A stretch of 64,000 nucleotides of DNA from Pseudozobellia thermophila (GTDB lineage Bacteria > Bacteroidota > Bacteroidia > Flavobacteriales > Flavobacteriaceae): positions 1,054,001-1,118,000 of the forward strand of contig NZ_FQYU01000002.1 in NCBI RefSeq assembly GCF_900141855.1. The letters run 5' to 3'. The notes under the pieces were generated by a model. That model ran no database searches and was not told the origin of the DNA. It saw nothing but the letters and a program-made list of their open reading frames with translations. Every line of letters begins with the position of its first letter. Positions within the stretch are counted from its first letter, which is position 1. Below, piece by piece: positions 1 to 8,892 of the stretch. A program made the position numbers and the translations under genes.

Positions 1-181
1 GGGGCGTTTTGATAACGGTATTTCCGTGGAATCCGACATCGCCGTATCCTTGGTCATCGGTTACGACCAATATAACATTGGGCGGTTGTGCGGTTTCTTC
101 GTTCAGCGGTTTTTCTTGGCGTTTACAGGCCGCAAAAACCATCATCAACAACAAGGGGTAGGCTAATCGGTATTTGTTCAT
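1..181 (-). CDS. S1 family sulfatase, N-terminal part, lipoprotein (runs off the window)
   Basis: Only the first 60 codons lie in the window. They encode a lipoprotein signal peptide ending in a lipobox (MVFAAC, Cys19), followed by the typical N-terminal block of family S1 sulfatases, [20 protein letters not shown], whose paired Asp residues bind calcium. S1 sulfatases hydrolyse sulfate esters, in marine Bacteroidota usually on algal galactans, fucans or ulvans. The FGly-forming Cys-x-Pro-Ser-Arg motif would lie outside the window, so activity and subfamily cannot be judged. The gene follows the hybrid regulator by 22 bases on the same strand, so it is probably co-transcribed with it or is one of its targets. 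Confidence 0.85.
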   Translation of the reverse strand, partial: MNKYRLAYPLLLMMVFAACKRQEKPLNEETAQPPNVILVVTDDQGYGDVGFHGNTVIKTP

Positions 182-203
182 TCGCATCGTTTATCGATAG
201 GGT

Positions 204-3200
204 CTAATCTTGAATAATCTTTCGTTTTTTTATGTATTCGGATGGCACCACCCCAAATTCCTTTTTGAAGCACTTGGAGAAATAGGATGCCGTATTAAAT
301 CCTGTCCTGAACATGATTTCCTTGACGGAATAATCACTGTTGTCCAGTAGTTGTATGGCGCGCTTGAGCCTGATGTTCCTAATGAACTCGCTCGACGACA
401 GTCCGGTCAGTTCCTTGAATTTCAGGTACAGGTTACTGCGGCTGTGCCCCATTTCCTTCACCAGCATTTCTACGTTAAAGTCGGTGTTCATCATATGTTT
501 TTCGACCACTTCGACGGCTTGTTTCAAAAACTGCTGGTCTAAGGAAGTAACGTTGACCTCGGCGGGCTGCAAGGTCAGGTCTTGTTGAAAGCGCTTGCGG
601 ATCTCTGCCCTATCCTTTAAGATATTGGCCAACTTTAATTCGAGCACTTGAAAATTGAAGGGTTTCTTCAAGTAGGCGTCGGCGCCATGGGACAGCCCTT
701 CAATTTCGCTTTCTTGCGACCCTTTCGCCGTGAGCATGATTACCGGGATATGGCTCGTCGTATTGGTCGTCTTTATCTTTTCGCACAGCTCGATTCCGCC
801 CATAACGGGCATGACCACATCGGTAATAATGATGTTGGGTACGACTTTCTTGGCAATTTCGAAGGCGCGGTCGCCATTATTGGCCTCGAAAATGGTGTAC
901 GATTTGCCCAATACCTGTTTGATGAATTTTAGGATATCGGGATTATCGTCTACGATCAACAATACGGGATTCTTTGATCGGCCTTTCGAGAGGCTGTAGT
1001 CTTCCAGCTCGTCGTTAAGGTCGATGGCCAGGGATTCCGATTCGGACGAACGTACCAAATAGTCGTTGTCGACCACTTCCTTACAGCTAATATCCGGTGC
1101 TTCTTCGTACACCGATTTTTCGGAAGGAAGGCACACGACAAAACAAGTTCCCCCATTTTCATTATCGGCAACCTCTATTTTGCCCAAGTGCAGCTCGACC
1201 AGGCTTTTGGTAAAGGACAGACCGATCCCTATGCCTTTTGAATTTACCTTTTCATCCTCTTTTTCGGTATAGTATTTTTCAAAGACCACGGACTTCTTTT
1301 CGTCGGGTATGCCCTTTCCGCTATCCTTCACCTTGACGACCACATGTGCTTTCGACAAGGGTCCCTTGGCGGACGGATCTCCGGGCGAGGTTGCGATCTC
1401 CAGTTCGACCTCTCCGCCCTCGGGGGTAAACTTAAAGGCATTGGACAGCAAATTGTTCAATATCTTTTCCAGGGCACTATGGTCGAACCATGTCTTGGCA
1501 TACCCCATTTCGGACCTGATATTGAACTTTATCGATTTTTTGAAGGCCAGGAACTGGAAAGGTTCGGCCACCTCCCTAACAAAGGAAATAATATCCGTAT
1601 GGCGTACCACCAGCGACATTTTGCCTTGGTTGATCTTTCTGAAGTCGAGCAACTGGTTCACCAGATTTTGCAGATAATTGGTGTTTTTTTGCATCAGGGC
1701 GTACTGTTCCCTTAAGGTATCCTCGTCTACCTTGCCCAAATTGCCCATCAAATATTCCAAGGGAGCCTTGATCAAGGTCAGGGGGGTTTTGAACTCGTGC
1801 GAAATATTGGTAAAGAAATCCAGTTTCACCCTTTGCAGCTCATCGTTGTTCGCTTTTTCGAGGTGCTCGAGTTCCAACTGGTGCTTTTTGGATGTACTGA
1901 TCAGGGTGAATCGCAATAAGGCCCACAAGAAGAGCAAGAACAGGATACCGTAAACCAAATAGGCTACCGTCGTCTTATAGATCGGCGGCCTAACCTTTAC
2001 CTTTAAGGTATAGGGCGTTTGGTCCCAAACCCCATCATTGTTGGTAGATTTCACTTTCAAGGTGTACTCCCCGGGTTCGATATTGGTATAGGTCGCGAAC
2101 CTTTTTCCAGAGCCGGTGTAGGTCCAATCTTGATCAAAGCCCTCCAACATGTAGGCAAATTGGTTCTTATCGGGTGCCGCAAAGTGAAGCGAGGCAAATT
2201 CGAACGAAAAACTATTTCCATTATGGTTCAGGGTAAGTTCCTCGGTCTGTGCAATGTTACGCTCCAGCAGCACCCGGCCGTTGAGCTCCTCTCCCACCTC
2301 GATCTCATTGTTGAAGAGCGATAGTTTGGTAACGACGGTTTCCGCAGGGGTGTCGTTTAAGATGATGTTTCTGGGGTAAAAGGCATTAAAACCGTTGACC
2401 CCGCCAAAAACCAGTTCCCCATCCTTGCGCTTGACACAGGCCAATTCTTGGAACTCACTGTCTTGTAGGCCATCGGCCACATCGAAATTCTTAAACTCGT
2501 CGTTCTCCGTATCCAATCGCGAGAGCCCCTTGTTGGTAGAAACCCACAGGAAGCCTTGGTCATCTTCGAGAATGCCCTTGATCACATTGTTGGGCAGGCC
2601 ATCTTCGATGCCGTAATTTTTAAACCACGACTCCCCTGTCTCTTGGTCGACGACCAATTTGTTGAGGCCACCGCCAAAGGTGCCCACCCACATAACACCA
2701 TTTTTGCTTTCGTACAGGGCCAGGATGTAATTGTGGCTTAGGCTGCCCGGTGAATCCCCTTGGTGCCGGTATACGTTAAATTTGGGGTTTTCCTTGTAGC
2801 GTTCCGTTACGGACAATTGGCAAAGGCCGTCTCCGGTTGCGATCCAAATATTGCCCTTACTGTCTTCGTAAATATTTCTGATAATGTTGTTGGAAAGCCC
2901 ATCGGGTTTATCGGGTCGATACCTAAAGTTCCTTTTGGTAAAACTATCGTCCCCATTTCGCATCCAGCGGTAGAGCCCCCCGGAATAAGTACCGATCCAT
3001 AGGTTGTCCTGGGAGTCGTTCAACAGACTAAAGACACTTTCCGAAATTCCCTCCACCGCCTCTCCTTTTTCAGGTATTTTGTCGGGGTCGGTAATGTCTA
3101 GACGGTACAGAAAGGTTTGGTTTTGCCCCCCGACCAAAAGATACTTTCTATTCTTGATCTTGATCTCTTCCAAGGCAAAAACCTTTCTCAGAAAATCATA

Positions 3201-4427
3201 GGATCTAAAGCCGCCGTACCTGCCCTTGTTATTCAAGGCCATGTTCAGTCCACCGCCTTCCGTACCCACCCAAAAGGTACCGTTGCTATCCTCAAATAGG
3301 GAACGGATCTTGTCATAGCTCAGACTGTTGTCGCCCAAGTTCTTTTTAACGTGTACGAACTGTTTTCGATCGGGGTCGAACTTATTGACGCCCCCACCAT
3401 TGGTGCCGACCCATAATATACCGGTTTTGTCGAGGTACAATGAGGTAACGATATTTTTGCTTAGACTGTTCGGGTTCTCGGGCCTGTACTGAAATAGGTT
3501 GAGGAGCTCAGGGCGTTCCAATTCCGGCGAATTATCGAAGTACAGGAGACCATTGTCCGTTCCCGCCCAAATGTGGTCGTCTTTGTCGAGCAAAATGCTG
3601 GTAACCGCTCCGGAATGGATTTTTTCAAAGGCTTGGTTGCCCTCTTTTTGTTGTATGAACAGGCCAACGTGTGTCCCGACCAGCAATCTATTGAATTGAT
3701 CTTCGGCGATGGCTCCTATCGATACAAATTGGAACGAGGGTTCGAGTTGCTCCCTTTGGAAGAAGAATTCGCCATGGGACCCCACCTTTAACCTGTATAG
3801 GCCCCCGGCGCCAAAAAGCAGTTCTCCTTTGTTGTTCTCGTAAATGCTGTTGATTACACCTCCCGGCCAATTTTGGAGCGATCCGTTCAGGTGGTACTCG
3901 AAACTGACGAACTTCGGGTCGTCCAAGGGTTGGTTCAGGTCCAACATGTTCATCCCCTCTTTTGTGGCGACCCACAAGCGGTTCTTACTGTCCAGCGAAA
4001 GATAGGTGATATAATCGTTGATCAGGCCCGAAGGATCATCCTTTTCATATTTGAACTGTCTAAAAGCTTCCTTTTCCCTATCGTAATACCACAATCCGTC
4101 TCCCGTAGTCCCGATCCATAGGTTCCCCTTGTCGTCGCCTTCTATGGCGAAAATCAAATTACTCCCTATCCCCTTACCCTTTTGATCGGGCTTATAGACC
4201 GTAAAGGAATAGCCATCGTATTTGTTAAGGCCGTCATGGGTACCGAACCACATATAGCCATAGGTATCTTGATAAATGCAATTCACATCGCTTTGAGACA
4301 GGCCCTTATTGGTCCCTATATTGTCAAAATAGTAGGTTTCCTGGGCCCGGCCGACACCTAGAAAAAACACCAGTACCAGTACCGATAAAACTTTAAAGCT
4401 TTTGCACACTTTTTCTCCTTCAATCAT
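204..4427 (-). CDS. Hybrid two-component system regulator (one-component-fused HTCS)
   Basis: A 1407-residue single-chain sensor and regulator of the type that controls polysaccharide utilisation loci. Domain order: signal peptide (about 1-28), two periplasmic seven-bladed propellers built from Reg_prop repeats (about 30-730, many copies of WxGT followed by GL or GG), Y_Y_Y domain (about 730-812), one membrane span (about 820-845), HisKA with phospho-acceptor His877 in ISHEFKTPLTL, HATPase (about 980-1090, N box LLSNAFKF, GKGIPD and GIGIGLSF), a receiver domain with phospho-acceptor Asp1203 in ITDVVMP and the conserved Lys in LKKPF, and a C-terminal AraC-type helix-turn-helix (about 1305-1400). 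It binds an oligosaccharide in the periplasm and activates the neighbouring locus. All key residues are present. The adjacent sulfatase suggests a sulfated glycan ligand; the identity of that glycan cannot be read from this window. Confidence 0.95.
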   Translation of the reverse strand: MIEGEKVCKSFKVLSVLVLVFFLGVGRAQETYYFDNIGTNKGLSQSDVNCIYQDTYGYMWFGTHDGLNKYDGYSFTVYKPDQKGKGIGSNLIFAIEGDDKGNLWIGTTGDGLWYYDREKEAFRQFKYEKDDPSGLINDYITYLSLDSKNRLWVATKEGMNMLDLNQPLDDPKFVSFEYHLNGSLQNWPGGVINSIYENNKGELLFGAGGLYRLKVGSHGEFFFQREQLEPSFQFVSIGAIAEDQFNRLLVGTHVGLFIQQKEGNQAFEKIHSGAVTSILLDKDDHIWAGTDNGLLYFDNSPELERPELLNLFQYRPENPNSLSKNIVTSLYLDKTGILWVGTNGGGVNKFDPDRKQFVHVKKNLGDNSLSYDKIRSLFEDSNGTFWVGTEGGGLNMALNNKGRYGGFRSYDFLRKVFALEEIKIKNRKYLLVGGQNQTFLYRLDITDPDKIPEKGEAVEGISESVFSLLNDSQDNLWIGTYSGGLYRWMRNGDDSFTKRNFRYRPDKPDGLSNNIIRNIYEDSKGNIWIATGDGLCQLSVTERYKENPKFNVYRHQGDSPGSLSHNYILALYESKNGVMWVGTFGGGLNKLVVDQETGESWFKNYGIEDGLPNNVIKGILEDDQGFLWVSTNKGLSRLDTENDEFKNFDVADGLQDSEFQELACVKRKDGELVFGGVNGFNAFYPRNIILNDTPAETVVTKLSLFNNEIEVGEELNGRVLLERNIAQTEELTLNHNGNSFSFEFASLHFAAPDKNQFAYMLEGFDQDWTYTGSGKRFATYTNIEPGEYTLKVKSTNNDGVWDQTPYTLKVKVRPPIYKTTVAYLVYGILFLLFLWALLRFTLISTSKKHQLELEHLEKANNDELQRVKLDFFTNISHEFKTPLTLIKAPLEYLMGNLGKVDEDTLREQYALMQKNTNYLQNLVNQLLDFRKINQGKMSLVVRHTDIISFVREVAEPFQFLAFKKSIKFNIRSEMGYAKTWFDHSALEKILNNLLSNAFKFTPEGGEVELEIATSPGDPSAKGPLSKAHVVVKVKDSGKGIPDEKKSVVFEKYYTEKEDEKVNSKGIGIGLSFTKSLVELHLGKIEVADNENGGTCFVVCLPSEKSVYEEAPDISCKEVVDNDYLVRSSESESLAIDLNDELEDYSLSKGRSKNPVLLIVDDNPDILKFIKQVLGKSYTIFEANNGDRAFEIAKKVVPNIIITDVVMPVMGGIELCEKIKTTNTTSHIPVIMLTAKGSQESEIEGLSHGADAYLKKPFNFQVLELKLANILKDRAEIRKRFQQDLTLQPAEVNVTSLDQQFLKQAVEVVEKHMMNTDFNVEMLVKEMGHSRSNLYLKFKELTGLSSSEFIRNIRLKRAIQLLDNSDYSVKEIMFRTGFNTASYFSKCFKKEFGVVPSEYIKKRKIIQD

Positions 4428-4924
4428 TGCGTCATAAATTTAAAGCCAGAGCGCATCCGGTTAATTTTTAAAGATCAACTAACTACAGGCAATTTTCTGC
4501 ATTAAATGTCTTTTTTGTTATAAGATATGGTTTTATTTCAAAAACAGGGCAGAATCAAAGTAAGGCCCCACCAGCAAGAAACCCAACAATAACCCCTTAA
4601 TTGCCAACACCTTAAAACCATCCATAAGCATGGCCTACCCGCCCCATGGCCCAAGGCCGCCTAAAAACCAATGCCCCCAAAAACCTTTGGCACTCCATTG
4701 GGGCCCGTACCTTGGCTTGGCAAACAAAAATACCCACAATGGCCCTGGGCCCAATCAATTTAACAAAATTTCGTGGATAGGAATTCCCTTCCCCGGCCTA
4801 TGGACAGAGGTAGCTTAAACGCCCGGTAAAGAGGGCTCGGAAGAAGTAAGGCCATTTTAATTCGGATAATTTTATCTTATTTAAAAAATTACTATCTTTA
4901 CCGTGAATTTCAAAACCCAGTCCA
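4428..4924. other. Divergent intergenic region between the hybrid regulator and rrf2
   Basis: 497 bases without a convincing gene. The left part must carry the promoter of the hybrid regulator. The middle (about 4620-4850) is unusually rich in C and G for an intergenic stretch here and contains only a Pro/Gly-rich reading frame with no similarity I recognise. The right end holds the rrf2 promoter and operator described separately. Confidence 0.6.
4864..4900 (+). promoter_or_regulatory. rrf2 promoter with dyad operator over the -33 box
   Basis: The 14-base dyad GGATAATTTTATCT lies at 4864-4877. A flavobacterial-type promoter overlaps it: TTTT at 4870-4873, a 19-base spacer and TATCTTTA at 4893-4900 (consensus TTTG, N19, TAnnTTTG). 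The dyad covers the -33 element, which fits repression. It resembles the dyads at 5379-5392 and 7370-7383. This copy is the least perfect of the three. Binding by the Rrf2 protein encoded next to it is inferred. Confidence 0.55.
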
Positions 4925-5359
4925 ATGTTTTCAAAAGCATGTGAATATGGTATCAGGGCCTCGACCTATATCGCCTTGCAGTCTTTGGAAGGCCGAAGGG
5001 TAAGCCTAAAGGAGATTGCCGAGGAAATCGATTCGCCCGTCGCCTTTACCGCAAAAATTCTACAGCTCTTGTCTAAGAACAACATCGTGGATTCCGTAAA
5101 AGGGGCCCATGGAGGCTTTGAAATCAATAAAGAAAAGATCGATAAACTAAAACTGAGCCAAATCGTGGATGCCATTGACGGCGATAAGATTTATGCCGGT
5201 TGCGGACTCGGACTCAAGGAGTGCAATGCCGACAAACCCTGCCCCGTACACGATAAGTTCGTCGAAATTCGAAACGACCTAAAGCAAATGCTGGAAAACA
5301 CCAGTCTGTTTGAAATGACCGCGGGACTGGAGGTAGGCCTGACCTATTTAAAGCGGTAA
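4925..5359 (+). CDS. Rrf2 family iron-sulfur regulator, NsrR-like
   Basis: A 144-residue Rrf2 family repressor. Residues 1-65 form the winged helix with the signature KGAHGGFEI (59-67). The C-terminal half carries three cysteines, Cys93-x6-Cys100-x5-Cys106, matching the spacing of the Fe-S ligands of NsrR-type nitric oxide sensors. Nitric oxide would destroy the cluster and release DNA. The neighbours fit this role: a RIC-type repair protein and a copper nitrite reductase that makes nitric oxide. A dyad precedes its own start and two more precede the cupin gene and nirK, so autoregulation plus control of the module is the simplest reading. RsrR- or IscR-like redox sensing is an alternative, but IscR has a different cysteine spacing. 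Confidence 0.85.
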   Translation: MFSKACEYGIRASTYIALQSLEGRRVSLKEIAEEIDSPVAFTAKILQLLSKNNIVDSVKGAHGGFEINKEKIDKLKLSQIVDAIDGDKIYAGCGLGLKECNADKPCPVHDKFVEIRNDLKQMLENTSLFEMTAGLEVGLTYLKR

Positions 5360-5378
5360 AAAAATTTGAACATAAATC

Positions 5379-5392
5379 GGACAAAACTATCC
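5379..5392. promoter_or_regulatory. Dyad operator between rrf2 and the cupin gene
   Basis: GGACAAAACTATCC with extended arms AATCGGA (5375-5381) and TCCGATT (5390-5396) around an 8-base spacer. It lies 19 bases before the cupin start codon. The core matches the nirK dyad at 12 of 14 positions. It could also form a weak hairpin at the end of the rrf2 transcript, but the match to the other two sites favours an operator. Confidence 0.55.
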
Positions 5393-5411
5393 GATTAAAA
5401 AACAAATCAAA

Positions 5412-5705
5412 ATGAAGCTACTGGAGAGACCTGAATTGACCCCTTTACAAATGGGCGGCTCGATGAAAATTATACAAATAGAGGGAAGGGCAGGTATGCG
5501 CATGCCACCGCATTACAGCAGTCAAGAAGCCGTACTCTTGGTACAGCAAGGCCTTGCCCTATTGGGCATGCCCGACTCGGAACATAAACTGCGCCCGGGA
5601 GATACTTTCATTATCCCCGCAAAAAAGGAACATACCCTAATTATCAAACAAGACTTCAAGGCCCTGGCTATCATGGGCTTGAAGTCGGAAATCAACTTTA
5701 TATAA
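5412..5705 (+). CDS. Small single-domain cupin
   Basis: A 97-residue cupin_2 protein. The usual features of the barrel are visible: a basic/His-containing first motif (MRMPPHYSSQEAVLLVQQG), the Gly-Asp turn LRPGDTFIIPAKKEHTL with a terminal His, and hydrophobic strands between. The metal-ligand set is reduced compared with typical His/Glu/His cupins, so metal binding is uncertain. The gene starts 52 bases after rrf2, directly behind a dyad operator, and ends 8 bases before the RIC gene, so the two are likely translated from one message under nitric oxide control. I do not know a specific biochemical function; its position suggests a role in stress protection. Confidence 0.8.
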   Translation: MKLLERPELTPLQMGGSMKIIQIEGRAGMRMPPHYSSQEAVLLVQQGLALLGMPDSEHKLRPGDTFIIPAKKEHTLIIKQDFKALAIMGLKSEINFI

Positions 5706-5713
5706 GACACATC

Positions 5714-6439
5714 ATGGAACATACACTAGAAAGGACAATCGGACAAATGGTAGCGGAAGACTACCGTATCGCACAGGTTTTCAAGAACCACAAGATCGAT
5801 TTTTGCTGTAAGGGACATCGCAGTATAGGGGAAGTATGCGAAAAATACGGTCTCGATAGGCATGTACTGCTCAGTGAAATAGAAGCAATTCAAGAACAAA
5901 CCGGCAAGGGCAATGCCGACTTTACATCGTGGCCCTTGGACCTACTCGCCGATTACGTCGAAAAAATACACCATAGGTACGTTGAGGCACAAATACCCGT
6001 ACTCAAACAATACTTGGCCAAGCTCTGTAAGGTACACGGCAAGGCCCACCCCGAACTGCTTGCGATCAACGAACATTTTAACCTATCGGCGGGCGAACTG
6101 GCCATGCACATGAAAAAGGAAGAACTGGTCCTCTTTCCTTGGGTACGCAAAATGGTCAAGGCCGAACAGCAGCGGACCTCCCTTGACCGTCCCCCTTTCG
6201 CCACGGTCAAAAACCCCATAGCCATGATGATGCAGGAACATGAAAACGAGGGGGAACGATTTGGTTTGATTGCCGAATTGAGCGATGGTTATACGCCCCC
6301 GGCAGACGCCTGTAACACCTATCGCGTGACCTTCTCCTTGCTCAGGGAATTCGAGGACGACCTGCACAGGCACATCCATTTGGAAAACAACATCCTGTTT
6401 CCAAAGGCCGAGACGCTGGAACAAAAATTCCTTGGCTAA
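5714..6439 (+). CDS. Iron-sulfur cluster repair di-iron protein (RIC; ScdA/YtfE/DnrN family)
   Basis: A 241-residue RIC protein, a cytoplasmic di-iron protein that helps restore iron-sulfur clusters damaged by nitric oxide or peroxide. Residues 1-60 are the ScdA_N domain with the paired-cysteine motif DFCCKGHRS. The rest is a hemerythrin-like four-helix bundle with the ligand motifs HHRYVE, HMKKEELVLFP, QEHENEGE and HRHIHLENNILFP, so all His/Glu ligands expected for the di-iron site appear to be present. Length is typical for the family. It follows the cupin gene by 8 bases. Control by the upstream Rrf2 protein is inferred from the dyad before the cupin gene. Confidence 0.93.
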   Translation: MEHTLERTIGQMVAEDYRIAQVFKNHKIDFCCKGHRSIGEVCEKYGLDRHVLLSEIEAIQEQTGKGNADFTSWPLDLLADYVEKIHHRYVEAQIPVLKQYLAKLCKVHGKAHPELLAINEHFNLSAGELAMHMKKEELVLFPWVRKMVKAEQQRTSLDRPPFATVKNPIAMMMQEHENEGERFGLIAELSDGYTPPADACNTYRVTFSLLREFEDDLHRHIHLENNILFPKAETLEQKFLG

Positions 6440-6474
6440 GACTTCAACAAAACCGAAGTCCTTATCCGTTTTTT
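6440..6474 (+). terminator. Weak hairpin after the RIC gene
   Basis: GACTTC (6440-6445) and GAAGTC (6455-6460) can pair around a 9-base loop directly after the stop codon, and a run of six T lies at 6469-6474. The gap between stem and T run is 8 bases, so termination would be inefficient. Confidence 0.3.
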
Positions 6475-6546
6475 GCGGCGTGCAGCTAAGAAAACATGAA
6501 AGAATGCGAACGATAAAGCCAAAAAACAATAAAAAAACGTATCACC

Positions 6547-6897
6547 ATGAAAAATTCAATGACCTTACCGGTGAGCCATTCCTCCGGAAAGCAAAAAAGA
6601 AAAAATTTCCTGATTAAGCACTACCACCGCCTTTTGAACGAATTCAGAAGCCAACAAACAGGTTATGCGACGATCGCCATCATCGGCCAGAGCCGCCTCG
6701 GTTCGGCCGCGGCCATGTTATTGCTGATGGGCGGGGTACAGCAGGTCGGCAACCTTGTACTCCTCTTCTTCGTTACCATTCTCTGTTTGGCCTTCAACGG
6801 TGCCGTACTGGCCCAACTCAAGGCCAAGACAACCTTTAATCTTTTGATCTTAAGCCTACTGTTCAGTGCCATTATCATTATGGCCCATTTGTTTTAA
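6547..6897 (+). CDS. Small membrane protein of unknown function
   Basis: A 116-residue protein with a basic N-terminal tail (about 1-40, many Lys, Arg and His) followed by three hydrophobic stretches (about 51-65, 67-90 and 95-115) that look like membrane helices with the N-terminus inside. I do not recognise the family. It lies between the RIC gene and nirK on the same strand, 107 bases after RIC, so it may belong to the nitric oxide module. No metal- or haem-binding motif is visible. Codon use resembles its neighbours, which supports a real gene. A short reading frame upstream (6432-6617) overlaps it in another frame and looks spurious. Confidence 0.65.
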   Translation: MKNSMTLPVSHSSGKQKRKNFLIKHYHRLLNEFRSQQTGYATIAIIGQSRLGSAAAMLLLMGGVQQVGNLVLLFFVTILCLAFNGAVLAQLKAKTTFNLLILSLLFSAIIIMAHLF

Positions 6898-6978
6898 GCT
6901 GCAGTAACCCAAATGACCTGACCGGGGCGGACATACGCCCTTGCCATCCAAAACCACAACACGAGCGAGAGGATAGAC

Positions 6979-7021
6979 ATGGCCGATAAACGGAAAATGT
7001 TTCCTGCCTTTTATCGGCCAT
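6979..7021. repeat. Nested perfect inverted repeat
   Basis: ATGGCCGATAAA (6979-6990) and TTTATCGGCCAT (7010-7021) are perfect 12-base arms. The 19-base loop contains a second hairpin, GGAAA/TTTCC (6992-7004). No T run follows on either strand, so it is not a simple terminator. It could be a structured RNA, a REP-like element or a recombination remnant. Confidence 0.7.
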
Positions 7022-7369
7022 ATAAACAGTTCGAACCGTCCGGCCCACCCAGGATTCCATGTCGTGCCTACCCCGTAACCCCTAAGGGAGCAATAGTCAG
7101 AACGATACCGAGAAAACCAATAACCGGCTATTAGGTCCACCGAATAGCTTCCTACCGGCACCAAGGTTATAACCTGTGCTTTGGAAACAAAAAACCCTTA
7201 GGAACAATTAGGACAACAAGGTCAAAAGCCGCCATGAAGTTGTCTTCGACCGCACCCATCCCCCCCTAAAAACCAAACACTAGCGCCTTCAGCTCCATTT
7301 TTTCCAAAAACATGACAGACGTCATATTCCATCACCCTTATCAAAGCTAATTTTGTTAAAAATTATTAA

Positions 7370-7383
7370 GGACAAAATTGTCC
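7370..7383. promoter_or_regulatory. Dyad operator upstream of nirK
   Basis: GGACAAAATTGTCC is a near-perfect palindrome (extended arms AGGACAA and TTGTCCT around two bases) centred 40 bases before the nirK start codon. It is the best copy of the dyad that also precedes rrf2 and the cupin gene. The regulator is inferred to be the Rrf2 protein; a Crp/Fnr-type regulator is the alternative. Confidence 0.6.
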
Positions 7384-7416
7384 TATTTAATCCAAACCCT
7401 TTAAATCATTCAAGAT

Positions 7417-8880
7417 ATGAAAGCCAATCGATTCATCCCCAAGAAAATAGGGCTCCCGGTCCTAGGCCTATTTGGACTCTTACTTGCCTGCAAGCAGGAA
7501 GCTCCGGAGAAGTTATATACCAGCAGTATGGAAATTCCCGTAAGCGCAGAAATGAAGGCCGTATTGACCTCTCCCCCCAATGTACCTCCCCCAACCGCCA
7601 AAAGATCGGCCAAAAAACTGATCGTAGATATGGAAATCCTCGAACAGGAAGGTGAAATGACCAATGGCGTGAAATATGTGTATTGGACCTTCGGCGGTAC
7701 GGTACCGGGCAGTTTTATCCGCACCAAGATCGGTGATGAAGTCGAATTTCATCTAAAGAACCACCCCGACAACAAATTGCCCCACAACATCGACCTTCAT
7801 GCCGTTACCGGCCCTGGTGGTGGGGCCGAGTCCTCCTTTGTGGCCCCGGGCCACGAAAAGGTGTTTTCCTTTAAGGTTCTGAATCCGGGCCTCTATGTCT
7901 ACCACTGCGCCACGGCCCCCGTAGGTATGCACATTGCCAACGGCATGTACGGCCTGATCTTGGTAGAGCCCGAAGAAGGCCTACCCGAGGTAGACAAGGA
8001 ATACTACATTATGCAGGGCGATTTTTACACCAAAGGCGCCAATGGGGATCGGGGCCTACAGCCTTTCGACATGCAAAAAGCAGTCGATGAAAAAGCCGAC
8101 TACGTGGTATTCAACGGCAAGGTAGGCGCGCTCACGGGCGACAATGCCATTACCGCCAATGTGGGCGAGACGGTAAGGCTGTACGTGGGCAATGGCGGCC
8201 CCAACCTCGTATCGTCCTTTCACGTAATCGGGGAAATATTCGACAGGGTACATGTCGAAGGCGGCAACCTGATGAACGAAAATGTGCAGACCACCCTTAT
8301 TCCCGCAGGGGGCGCGGCCATTATCGAGTTAAAGGTCGAAGTACCGGGAAGCTTCATTTTGGTCGACCACTCCATTTTCAGGGCCTTTAATAAAGGCGCT
8401 TTGGGCATGCTGAAGGTACAGGGCGACGAAAACGAAGCGGTTTATTCGGGAGAATTACGCGACGATATCTACCTTCCCGAGGGCGGCGGTATACAAAAAA
8501 TGCCATCGACGGGCGAGGTGCCCGAATCGGAAATTCCGGCCAAATCGATGGTCGAACGTATGGAATTCGGGAAGCAAATCTATATGCAAACCTGTTTTGC
8601 CTGCCACCAGGCAGAAGGTCAGGGCATACCCAATGCCTTTCCCCCCTTGGCCCAATCGGACTACCTCAATGCCGATGTAGATCGGGCCATCGATATCGTA
8701 CTGCACGGAAAAACCGGTGAAATTACGGTCAACGGACAGAAATACAACAGCATCATGACCTCGCAAACCCTATCTGACGACGAAGTCGCCAATGTACTTA
8801 CCTATGTGTACAATAGTTGGGGAAATTCAAAAAAAGAGATAACCCCCGCCATGGTACAAAAGGTTAGAAACGGAAAATAA
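7417..8880 (+). CDS. nirK: Copper-containing nitrite reductase fused to cytochrome c (lipoprotein)
   Basis: A 487-residue lipoprotein (lipobox LLLAC, Cys25) that reduces nitrite to nitric oxide in the periplasm. Two cupredoxin domains span about 65-345. Type 1 copper ligands are His123, Cys164, His172 and Met177 (motif [10 protein letters not shown]); type 2 ligands are His128, His163 and His318. The C-terminal part (about 375-475) is a class I cytochrome c with CFACH at 393-397 and a downstream Met as likely sixth ligand, so electrons can be delivered within one chain. NirK-cytochrome c fusions are known, including in Bacteroidota. It is preceded by a dyad shared with rrf2 and the cupin gene, and followed 12 bases later by the SUMF1-domain gene. 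No nitric oxide reductase is in the window. Confidence 0.95.
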   Translation: MKANRFIPKKIGLPVLGLFGLLLACKQEAPEKLYTSSMEIPVSAEMKAVLTSPPNVPPPTAKRSAKKLIVDMEILEQEGEMTNGVKYVYWTFGGTVPGSFIRTKIGDEVEFHLKNHPDNKLPHNIDLHAVTGPGGGAESSFVAPGHEKVFSFKVLNPGLYVYHCATAPVGMHIANGMYGLILVEPEEGLPEVDKEYYIMQGDFYTKGANGDRGLQPFDMQKAVDEKADYVVFNGKVGALTGDNAITANVGETVRLYVGNGGPNLVSSFHVIGEIFDRVHVEGGNLMNENVQTTLIPAGGAAIIELKVEVPGSFILVDHSIFRAFNKGALGMLKVQGDENEAVYSGELRDDIYLPEGGGIQKMPSTGEVPESEIPAKSMVERMEFGKQIYMQTCFACHQAEGQGIPNAFPPLAQSDYLNADVDRAIDIVLHGKTGEITVNGQKYNSIMTSQTLSDDEVANVLTYVYNSWGNSKKEITPAMVQKVRNGK

Positions 8881-8892
8881 AGGAGGTGCCCT

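Larger units (their letters stand above)
6898..7416. other. Intergenic region upstream of nirK
   Basis: 519 bases without a recognisable gene. It holds a long nested inverted repeat (6979-7021, listed separately) and the nirK dyad at 7370-7383. Reading frames on the minus strand (for example 6856-7164) have no recognisable similarity and overlap the end of the small membrane protein, so I do not call them. Confidence 0.6.

Noticed and set aside
4630-4818. 62-codon plus-strand frame in the region between the hybrid regulator and rrf2
   Set aside because: Pro/Gly/Trp-rich composition without pattern, no family, no promoter or ribosome site; looks like chance in a GC-richer intergenic stretch.
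6856-7164. 102-codon minus-strand frame upstream of nirK
   Set aside because: Overlaps the end of the small membrane protein gene and a long inverted repeat; no recognisable similarity.
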